Source: a bacterium
Lineage (GTDB): Bacteria > UBA9089
DNA: 7,078 nt
NCBI GenBank assembly: GCA_003485015.1
Contig: DNCN01000155.1
Coordinates: 1-7,078 of the forward strand
Reading direction: 5' to 3'
The first letter of the stretch is position 1. The number at the start of each line of letters is the position of its first letter. Positions 1-6,025 of the stretch are shown piece after piece. Under the pieces are notes generated by a model that was not told the origin of the DNA, ran no database searches, and was given only the letters and a program-made list of their open reading frames with translations. The translations under genes and the position numbers were made by a program.

Positions 1-19
1 CTTGACTGGAATAAACCAG

Positions 20-93
20 GGGTCGTTAGCTCAGACAGGCAGAGCAGGGGACTCTTAATCCCAAGGTCGAGAGTTCGATTCTCTCACGACCCA
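20..93 (+). tRNA. tRNA-Lys (anticodon CUU)
   Basis: The stretch folds as a complete cloverleaf. The acceptor arms 20-26 and 86-92 pair perfectly over 7 bp and the discriminator is A93. The D arm is GCTC/GAGC (29-32 with 42-45). The anticodon loop is 52-58 with CTT at 54-56. The T arm GAGAG/CTCTC (69-73 with 81-85) encloses the loop TTCGATT. Anticodon CUU reads the lysine codon AAG. The outermost anticodon-stem pair (G47-A63) is a mismatch, leaving four good pairs. CCA is not encoded (the bases after A93 are CAA), so a CCA-adding enzyme would be needed. Its 3' end lies 16 bp from the stop codon of the convergent OppF-like gene. Confidence 0.97.
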
Positions 94-109
94 CAAGATC
101 TTCTATTTT

Positions 110-1081
110 TTATACCACCCCATGGCAGGCAACAAGATGGTCTAAGGAGATCTCCCTTAAGGAGGGTTTAATTTCTTTACAATGTGACTTAACTTCTTTA
201 CAGCGGGGATGAAAGGGGCAACCTGGAGGGGGATCAGCCGGATCAGGGAGGTCACCTGAAAGGATGAACCGTCTTCGTTTTATCACTGGATCGAGGGTGG
301 GAATGGCCTCAAGCAGGGCTTTAGTATAAGGATGTTTAGGTAGAGCATAAATCTCTTCTTTTTTGGCCAATTCTACGATCTTGCCCAGATACATGACTGC
401 TACCCGATCACTGATGTGTTTTACTGCCCTTAAATCGTGAGAGATAAAAAGATAGCTCAACTTTAATCTCTCCTGAAGGTCTTTGAGGAGATTGATGATC
501 TGGGCAGCGATAGAGACATCTAAAGAAGAGACAGGTTCATCGGCCACGATAAATTTAGGACGAGTGGCCAATGCCCGGGCAATCCCGATCCGTTGACGTT
601 GGCCGCCACTGAATTCGTGAGGATAACGAACAAGAGAGCTCTCTTCAAGTCCAACCAACCTTAAAAGCTCCACAATACAGTCTTTACGTTCCTTCCCTTT
701 GGCCAGTTTATGAATGCTTAAAGGTTCACCGACGATAGATTCAATGGTGTGACGTGGATTTAGGGAACCGTATGGGTCCTGAAAGATAATCTGCAATCTC
801 TTTCTTAATCTCTGCATCTCGCCAGACTTTAGGGTAAGTATATTTATGCCTTCAAAGAAGATACTGCCATCTGTTGGAGGCAGAAGACGTAGAATTACCC
901 TAGCTAAGGTTGATTTGCCACAACCTGATTCACCCACAAGACCCAGGGTTTCACCCTCCTTTAAGACAAAACTTACTCCCTCGACGGCCTTTACCTGGCC
1001 AACATTCCTTCTCAAGAGACCTCTCTCGATAGGGAAATATTTTGTTAAGTTTTCTACCCAGAGTAGATCTTGAATCGCCAT
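110..1081 (-). CDS. oppF: Oligopeptide/dipeptide ABC transporter ATP-binding protein, OppF/DppF type
   Basis: This is one of the two cytoplasmic ATPases that energise peptide (or nickel/sugar) importers of the Opp/Dpp family. The 323-residue length is normal. Visible motifs are Walker A GESGCGKS (50-57), Q-loop Gln101, signature FSGGQRQR (157-164), Walker B FIVADEP (177-183), D-loop SSLD and switch His215. The C-terminal oligopeptide-transporter extension has PPGCPFHPRC and four cysteines (288, 294, 301, 319) in a CX5CX6CX17C pattern, which in related Dpp ATPases can hold an iron-sulfur cluster. The start is ATG with a weak AAGG 5 nt upstream. It lies 79 bp downstream of the OppD-like gene on the same strand, with no clear promoter or terminator between them, so co-transcription is likely. 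The exact substrate cannot be told from the ATPase alone. Confidence 0.95.
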   Translation of the reverse strand: MAIQDLLWVENLTKYFPIERGLLRRNVGQVKAVEGVSFVLKEGETLGLVGESGCGKSTLARVILRLLPPTDGSIFFEGINILTLKSGEMQRLRKRLQIIFQDPYGSLNPRHTIESIVGEPLSIHKLAKGKERKDCIVELLRLVGLEESSLVRYPHEFSGGQRQRIGIARALATRPKFIVADEPVSSLDVSIAAQIINLLKDLQERLKLSYLFISHDLRAVKHISDRVAVMYLGKIVELAKKEEIYALPKHPYTKALLEAIPTLDPVIKRRRFILSGDLPDPADPPPGCPFHPRCKEVKSHCKEIKPSLREISLDHLVACHGVV

Positions 1082-1160
1082 AATACCTTAATTTATTTAG
1101 GATATGAAGTCCCTCTCAATATTTTAGCTTTAATCACCTAGTCTAAAGATTGTCCACATG

Positions 1161-2129
1161 CTATTGGGCTATCTTAAGGCATCTTACCCAATGATTCAAA
1201 GAGACCTCTTCTATTGGAGGCATAGATTTTTTACAAGATTCGGATACATAAGGGCAACGTGGGTGAAAACTACAACCTGGCGGTAGATCCTGGAGGTTAG
1301 GAACTACGCCTTCAATAGCTGAAAGCCTCTTTAAACCTTGTTCAAGCCTTGGTATGGATTGAATGAGTCCTTGTGTATAAGGGTGATACGGCTCTTGAAA
1401 GATTTTAAACACCGGAGCATACTCGACGATCCTGCCCGCATACATCACTACCACCCAATCACACGTCTCAGCCACTACCCCTAAGTCATGAGTGATCAAG
1501 ATAATAGCCAGGCCAAACTCTTGTTGAAGCTTTTTTAATAATTCCAGAATCTGAGCCTGCACGGTCACATCCAGGGCTGTAGTAGGCTCATCGGCGATGA
1601 GAAGTGAAGGGTGGCAAGAAAGGGCCATAGCGATCATAACCCGCTGACACATCCCGCCAGAGAACTGATGAGGATAGTCCTCCAGCCGTTTTGCTGGATT
1701 AGGCAGACCAACCTTCTTCAATATCCGGATAGCTTCTTCTTTCGTCTCTTGTTTATTGAGATGCTGGTGGAGCCTAATGGCTTCTTCTATTTGAGCCCCA
1801 ATGGTAAAGACTGGATTAAGAGAGACCTTAGGTTCTTGAAAGATCATTGAAATCTGGTTGCCTCGGATAGCGCGCATCTGACTCTCCTTTAATGTCAGAA
1901 GATTCACTCCTTTGAAATTGATCTCTCCCCCAACAATCCTACCCGGTGGGTTGATGAGCCTCATAATAGAGAGGGCTGTGACCGATTTACCACAACCACT
2001 CTCGCCAACAAGGCCCAACATTTCACCCTTATTTATCTGGAAACCCACTCCGTCTACGGCCCTGGCAAGCAGATCTTCAAGGTAGAAATAAGTCTTTAGA
2101 TCGATTACCTCTAATACCTTATCTGGCAT
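1161..2129 (-). CDS. oppD: Oligopeptide/dipeptide ABC transporter ATP-binding protein, OppD/DppD type
   Basis: This is the partner ATPase of the downstream OppF-like protein. The two would form the nucleotide-binding heterodimer beneath two permease subunits. The 322 residues are full length. Motifs are Walker A GESGCGKS (42-49), Q-loop in MIFQEP, signature FSGGMCQR (156-163; Cys where Arg or Ser is commoner), Walker B LLIADEP (176-182), D-loop TALD and switch His214. The C-terminal extension PPGCSFHPRC carries Cys286, 292, 299 and 317 with the same CX5CX6CX17C spacing as OppF. The ATG is preceded by AAGGTGAGG, ending about 11 nt upstream. No permease (OppB/OppC) or binding protein (OppA) is nearby. 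The upstream gene is a peptidase with its own terminator, so this gene probably has its own promoter. Substrate class is inferred from the family. Confidence 0.95.
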   Translation of the reverse strand: MPDKVLEVIDLKTYFYLEDLLARAVDGVGFQINKGEMLGLVGESGCGKSVTALSIMRLINPPGRIVGGEINFKGVNLLTLKESQMRAIRGNQISMIFQEPKVSLNPVFTIGAQIEEAIRLHQHLNKQETKEEAIRILKKVGLPNPAKRLEDYPHQFSGGMCQRVMIAMALSCHPSLLIADEPTTALDVTVQAQILELLKKLQQEFGLAIILITHDLGVVAETCDWVVVMYAGRIVEYAPVFKIFQEPYHPYTQGLIQSIPRLEQGLKRLSAIEGVVPNLQDLPPGCSFHPRCPYVSESCKKSMPPIEEVSLNHWVRCLKIAQ

Positions 2130-2149
2130 GCAGGAACTTACCTCACCTT

Positions 2150-2253
2150 AAGCCAAAGCACCGACTATTATCTTTATCTTCTAAGCTTTACCTCTTAGGG
2201 AGTTCTTACAATCTTTTTCTGCTTATTTCGCACTATTGATAGCTCTTTGGCTT
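2150..2253 (-). repeat. 9-bp inverted repeat spanning the oppD leader
   Basis: AAGCCAAAG at 2150-2158 and CTTTGGCTT at 2245-2253 are perfect reverse complements about 86 nt apart. Read on the minus strand, the downstream arm directly abuts the purine-rich oppD ribosome-binding site (2141-2149). Pairing of the arms in a transcript, or binding of a protein to the two DNA sites, could affect oppD expression. Function is inference. The match is longer and more GC-containing than expected by chance in so short a spacer. Confidence 0.4.
2167..2172 (-). promoter_or_regulatory. Possible -10 element for oppD (weak)
   Basis: On the minus strand this reads GATAAT, a 5/6 match to the sigma70 -10 hexamer. 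It would give a leader of about 30 nt before the oppD ATG at 2129. No acceptable -35 hexamer lies 16-18 bp upstream and there is no extended TG, so this is only a candidate. No better promoter was seen in the spacer. Confidence 0.2.
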
Positions 2254-2258
2254 GATAT

Positions 2259-2289
2259 AAAAAAATTTGTAAGTCTTTCTCACAAATTT
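2259..2289 (-). terminator. Rho-independent-type terminator of the M16 peptidase gene
   Basis: Read on the minus strand, an 11-bp stem is formed by positions 2289-2279 and 2273-2263, with a single G-U wobble. It closes a 5-nt AAAGA loop and runs straight into a T tract (seven consecutive T including the stem end). It begins about 20 bp past the peptidase stop codon. The stem is AT-rich, so efficiency may be moderate. The other strand has no T tract after the hairpin, so the orientation is clear. Confidence 0.75.
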
Positions 2290-2309
2290 AGGTCATTGGG
2301 ATTAATTCT

Positions 2310-4895
2310 CTATTCTTCTGGGCCTAAGGTGACTAAGGCATAACCGTTGGGGTTAAAGTAGGTATTGGCTACGCGCCTGATATCCTCTTTGGTGATTTTA
2401 TTGATGCGGTTTTCATATTCCTTAAAATTATCATAGCCAAGTCCATACAGTTCATCCAGGCTAACATAGAGACTGAAGGATGAGTTTGATTGAAGACTGA
2501 TCGCTCTATTTCCGATGAGTTGCCGTTTGGCCCTTTGAAGCTCTTCATCCATAACCTCTTCATCTCTGAGCCTCTTTATCTCGTTGAGTAATCCCTCAAT
2601 GGCTTCATCTTTTAACTTGGGATCTGTTCCTATGTAAAAGATGTAGGCTCCTCTATCCAATCCTAAAATGGAGTATGTGCCGACAGAGTAAGAGAGAGGA
2701 TTCTCTTCCCGAAGGCTCTTAAAGAGCCGACCATCCTGACCAGACAGAATAGAGGTTATCACTTCAAAGGTATGTCGCTCTGGGGCTTTGACATCGATCC
2801 CATGGAAACCGATCATAACGATGGTCTGTTCTTTTTTCCGATTGATAAAAGTATGGCGGATCTCTTTCATTGGAGGTTCCTTTGGGATAAGGCTTTCAGG
2901 AAAAGGCTTGGGTTTAAATTCATCGAAGAGTTCTTTTATCTTTTGAGTGGTCTCTTCTATCTCGATATCGCCGAAGATGCTTAAGACCATATTGTCGGGA
3001 CGGCAGTAAGTGTAATAGAATTCCAGGAGTTCATCCCTCGTGATAGCCTCAATACTCTCCTTATGGCCAATCTCCGGCCACTTATAAGGATGAAGAGTGA
3101 AGAGCATCTCTTTGAGCTGCCTTTCAGTGGCCCGAAAAGGGTCATCATCAATTGCCTTGATCTGGGCCAGAATGAATTTTCGATCCTTTTCAATAGCCTC
3201 CTGTGGGAAGTTTGAATTGAGAAGGATATCCTTCAAGATCATTAAGCCAAGCTCAAGCTCATCTTTGAGAAGGTTGATCGTTACTCCAAAGCTATTATTT
3301 CCGCCGTAGGTCTCGATTGAGCCGCCCACAGCCTCAATGGTCTGGGCAATCTCCTCCTCAGTCCTTGAGGTAGTGCCTTTCAGAAGCATCCGCCTGGTGA
3401 AATTTGAGATGCCATTATTCCTTTTATCCTCTACCCGAACACCACCCTTAAATACGACCCGGATGCAGACTATTGGTAGGGTAGGGTCTTTGCGAAGGAG
3501 TAGAGTGAGACCATTATCAAAAGCTTTCCGGATAATCTCTAAGGGTTGGGACTGGATGGATATACTTGGTTTTTTTCTCTCTTCTCTTTCTGGGATGAGG
3601 GCGACAGTAATCAAGTTGGATCTGGTAAAATAGGTATTAGTTACCCGAAGCAGGTCTTCCTTCGTTACCCTCGAAATCTGGGAGATGTAGAACTCTGAAA
3701 AATGAATATTTCCGGTAACAAATTCATTTAAAGCCAAGGTTTTCGCTTCACCCTCGATGGTCTCCTGGCGAAATATTTCATGGCTGGTGATAGTGCGTTT
3801 GGCTTTCTCCAGCTCTTCATCCTCCACATACTCCCTCTTGAGTCTCTTTAATTCCTCAAGAATAGCTGCCTGGGCTTCTTCCAAATACTTTGTCTCTAAC
3901 GTGGCGTCAATGCCGAAGATCCCCTCATATTTCGGTGTATAGCTCCAGGCATCGATGGAATAGACTAAGCCCTTTTCTTCTTTGATCCGGCGGTAGAGCC
4001 TTGAGGATCGGCCCTGACCCAGGATGACGGCCAGGACATCTAAGGGATAGACATCTTCACTTTCAATTGGGGGGATATGGAAACCCATGCGAAGATGGGT
4101 CAGTGAGACATCAAAAGGCTTAATCCTCTTCCGTTCCCCCAATTGTTTTGGTTCTGGTGGGATATAGATAGGGGGAAGAGGGGATCTCTTAAAATCCTTA
4201 AAGGCCTCCTCAATCTTCAATAGAGCTTCTTCTTTCTTGAGATCTCCAGCAGCAATAAGGAGGATATTACCAGGTACATACATCCGCCGGTGGTAGTTTA
4301 TAAGGTCTTCGCGAGTGAGCTTGACGAACTGACTTTGGTAGCCAATGACTGGATGCCGGTAAGGGTGTTCTTGAAAGGCAGTTTCCCAGAATAGTCTATT
4401 AAGGACATTTGCGGGTTGATCGTTATTCATACTGATCTCCCTGAGGATAACCTCACGTTCCTTTTCAAGCTCTTCGGAAGCAAAGGATGGGTTCATCAGG
4501 CTATCAGCCAAAAGATCAAGCCCCGCGTCAAAGTGTTGAGAGGGTAGGGTAATGGTGTAGACCGTCCGGTTATGGGAGGTATAGCCATGGATCACCCCAC
4601 CGCAACTTGCTACCTCTTGGGCAATCTGACCTCCACTCCTTCTTTGGGTTCCTTTAAAGAACATATGCTCAACAAAGTGAGAAATACCACTACCCAGATA
4701 CTCGACTTCAGTGGTACTTCCAGCCTTGACCCAAGCCTGGAGACTGACCACCGGGGCAGTGGGTCTTTCCTTAAGGATGACGACTATGCCATTATCGAGG
4801 ATAAACTTCTCAGCTTCAGACCCATGGGTTAACGAGGGGTAAAAGAGGATGAGAAGGAGGAGGGCAAAGAGTCTTTTTTCCAGAACCATCCTCAT
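2310..4895 (-). CDS. Secreted two-module M16 family zinc metallopeptidase
   Basis: This is a pitrilysin/MPP-like (M16) peptidase with two fused modules, predicted to be exported and to degrade peptides or unfolded proteins. Numbering is from the ATG at 4895 (861 aa). The signal peptide has basic residues MRMVLEKR, a hydrophobic core at about 9-18, and probable cleavage after SLTHG (25). Module one has the inverted zinc motif HFVEH (73-77; nt 4665-4679), third ligand Glu153 and the conserved Arg/Tyr pair (Arg299, Tyr312). Module two has NFTRR (498-502) where the zinc motif should be, so it is catalytically dead, as is usual for one half of M16 pairs. The frame stays open to a TTG at 5045, but a strong promoter with a start near 4992 lies inside that extension. 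The start is therefore internal: ATG 4895, ATG 4889 or GTG 4913. None has a strong ribosome-binding site. A terminator follows the stop codon. Confidence 0.93.
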   Translation of the reverse strand: MRMVLEKRLFALLLLILFYPSLTHGSEAEKFILDNGIVVILKERPTAPVVSLQAWVKAGSTTEVEYLGSGISHFVEHMFFKGTQRRSGGQIAQEVASCGGVIHGYTSHNRTVYTITLPSQHFDAGLDLLADSLMNPSFASEELEKEREVILREISMNNDQPANVLNRLFWETAFQEHPYRHPVIGYQSQFVKLTREDLINYHRRMYVPGNILLIAAGDLKKEEALLKIEEAFKDFKRSPLPPIYIPPEPKQLGERKRIKPFDVSLTHLRMGFHIPPIESEDVYPLDVLAVILGQGRSSRLYRRIKEEKGLVYSIDAWSYTPKYEGIFGIDATLETKYLEEAQAAILEELKRLKREYVEDEELEKAKRTITSHEIFRQETIEGEAKTLALNEFVTGNIHFSEFYISQISRVTKEDLLRVTNTYFTRSNLITVALIPEREERKKPSISIQSQPLEIIRKAFDNGLTLLLRKDPTLPIVCIRVVFKGGVRVEDKRNNGISNFTRRMLLKGTTSRTEEEIAQTIEAVGGSIETYGGNNSFGVTINLLKDELELGLMILKDILLNSNFPQEAIEKDRKFILAQIKAIDDDPFRATERQLKEMLFTLHPYKWPEIGHKESIEAITRDELLEFYYTYCRPDNMVLSIFGDIEIEETTQKIKELFDEFKPKPFPESLIPKEPPMKEIRHTFINRKKEQTIVMIGFHGIDVKAPERHTFEVITSILSGQDGRLFKSLREENPLSYSVGTYSILGLDRGAYIFYIGTDPKLKDEAIEGLLNEIKRLRDEEVMDEELQRAKRQLIGNRAISLQSNSSFSLYVSLDELYGLGYDNFKEYENRINKITKEDIRRVANTYFNPNGYALVTLGPEE

Positions 4896-4952
4896 CTTTC
4901 TATCAATAACCACTGTACTCTTCTCTCTAAATATTGACAGACGTACTCTTTC

Positions 4953-5021
4953 AAATATCTTAAAATGGAGTGATCTTTTTATATATCCGCATCTTTTAAT
5001 TATCACATAAACAAGATATTT
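4953..5021. repeat. 9-bp inverted repeat in the divergent promoter region
   Basis: AAATATCTT (4953-4961) and AAGATATTT (5013-5021) are perfect inverted copies 60 bp apart centre to centre. They flank the -10 element and start site of the peptidase promoter. Spacing near six helical turns would suit a regulator binding two sites. The region is very AT-rich, so coincidence is quite possible. Confidence 0.25.
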
Positions 5022-5027
5022 AGTCAA
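4999..5027 (-). promoter_or_regulatory. Sigma70-type promoter for the M16 peptidase
   Basis: On the minus strand, -35 TTGACT (5027-5022) and -10 GATAAT (5004-4999) are separated by exactly 17 bp, with an extended -10 TGT just before the hexamer. Both hexamers match consensus at 5 of 6 positions. The predicted start near 4992 gives an untranslated leader of roughly 80-100 nt and excludes the upstream in-frame TTG at 5045 as the start codon. Confidence 0.7.
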
Positions 5028-5039
5028 TGCAATTTTATG

Positions 5040-5068
5040 TTGCAATTATTCCGTAGATTAAATAAAAT
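5040..5068 (+). promoter_or_regulatory. Sigma70-type promoter for the FAU-1/rtcA operon
   Basis: -35 TTGCAA (5040-5045) and -10 TAAAAT (5063-5068) are separated by 17 bp, matching consensus at 4 and 5 of 6 positions. The expected start is near 5075. This lies only 15 nt before the GTG at 5090 but 45 nt before the alternative in-frame TTG at 5120. The -35 boxes of this promoter and the divergent peptidase promoter are just 12 bp apart. Confidence 0.55.
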
Positions 5069-5089
5069 TAGGCCCGAACAAAAGTAATT

Positions 5090-6025
5090 GTGGGAGAGTG
5101 GGAAGGGAGTAAAGGGAACTTGGAGAAGCTGGGAGTCAGGATAAGGGGCATATACTCTACGGCCTTAACCTCGATCTTTAAGGAGGCAGGACTTGTAATC
5201 GTCGAACCTTCAGAGAAGATTACCCGAAGATTCAATTTAAAAGAGGAAGACCCTCCTTCATCCCTTCTTAAGGTAAGAGATAGGCGGGATAAACAGGGTG
5301 TGATTGTTGAAGGAGATAGGGCAAGGGAGGCGATTGGGATTCTAAGAGAGGGGCTCTTTGATCTTATTGTTAGAGAAAAGGAGGGGGTTTGGGAGGTTGA
5401 ATTTCCTTATCTTTCCAAATTAAAACTTGATTCAATAAGGAGTAAGGTTCTCCCAACTATTGGGAATCACCATAGACTCCGCATCATTGCTGGTAGCGAA
5501 GTGGACTGGGTGGAGGAAGGACCAATGAAGGGGAGTGAACTGGAAGACCTAATATATAGCGATTATCAGCCTGGAGTAGAACTGGGAATCGAACATATCA
5601 AGATTGGAGGACAGAGATTGTTTTTAGGTCGGGGCAGGATAATCGAATTTAACCCCTCGGATAAGACCTTAAAGCTCCTGCGAAGGTTTAAAGGTGGAGG
5701 GACCTATGATGGCCTTGATCTTCCTATCGATGAAGACGACTTCTGTATCACTTTGACGAAAGAGGCTTTCTTCGGTCTCATCCATACTTACTATTCAAAG
5801 AAGAAGGAACTTAAGGGGAGGCTCTATAATTTTAATACACCAGTGGAGTTTTATCCTTCCTCAATCAGATATGTAGATCTTGAACTCGATATAGTCGAAA
5901 CAAAGGATGGCTCAAAGAGATTGATCGATGAGGAGATCTTTGAGGAACTTGTCAATAAAGGGCATATCGGTAGTGCGCTATCAGACAAGATCAGGGAGCT
6001 ATCTTTTAGGGTAATGAATGATTGA
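5090..6025 (+). CDS. FAU-1-type ribonuclease / RNA-binding protein (RNase E/G-like N-terminus plus DUF402)
   Basis: This protein resembles the FAU-1 (AU-1) family, RNA-binding ribonucleases described from archaea such as Pyrococcus. The N-terminal part carries the family-like stretch VRIRGIYSTALT (16-27) followed by VEPSEKI. The central region would be the RNase E/G-related part. The C-terminal DUF402 domain (about 165-285) shows LGRGRIIEFNPSDK, THTYY-like IHTYYSKKKELKG (231-243), NTPVEF (249-254) and YVDLELDIV (261-269). The length of 311 aa is short to normal for the family. It is cytoplasmic, with no signal or membrane segment. The GTG start has little ribosome-binding site and adds a non-conserved Gly/Glu-rich tail. 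The in-frame TTG at 5120, after purine-rich AAGGGAG, would begin five residues before the conserved block and may be the true start. The stop overlaps rtcA by 8 bp, indicating translational coupling. The RNA substrate in a bacterium is unknown. Confidence 0.85.
   Translation: MGEWEGSKGNLEKLGVRIRGIYSTALTSIFKEAGLVIVEPSEKITRRFNLKEEDPPSSLLKVRDRRDKQGVIVEGDRAREAIGILREGLFDLIVREKEGVWEVEFPYLSKLKLDSIRSKVLPTIGNHHRLRIIAGSEVDWVEEGPMKGSELEDLIYSDYQPGVELGIEHIKIGGQRLFLGRGRIIEFNPSDKTLKLLRRFKGGGTYDGLDLPIDEDDFCITLTKEAFFGLIHTYYSKKKELKGRLYNFNTPVEFYPSSIRYVDLELDIVETKDGSKRLIDEEIFEELVNKGHIGSALSDKIRELSFRVMND

Noticed and set aside
20..110. tRNA 3' end as an attachment site of an integrated element
   Set aside because: No integrase, no second copy of the tRNA 3' end and no mobile genes are visible in the window.
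95..111. AAGATCTT palindrome followed by a run of six T after the tRNA, as a + strand terminator
   Set aside because: The palindrome has four pairs and no loop, so it cannot form a real terminator hairpin. Only the T run is suggestive.
1082..1160. Separate promoter for oppF in the 79-bp gap after oppD (TTGAGA with TAAATT)
   Set aside because: The hexamers are weak and the spacing is 18 bp. Co-transcription with oppD explains the gene without it.
3337..3633. 98-codon open frame on the + strand inside the peptidase gene
   Set aside because: It lies opposite a well-conserved M16 coding region and has no ribosome-binding site or recognisable motif, so it is a shadow frame. The same applies to the other short frames opposite or within the five main genes.
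4934..4961. Perfect TTGACA (4934-4939) with TATCTT 16 bp downstream, as another + strand promoter
   Set aside because: The -10 is poor, and the site lies inside the peptidase leader far from the FAU-1 start. TTGCAA-17-TAAAAT at 5040-5068 is better placed.
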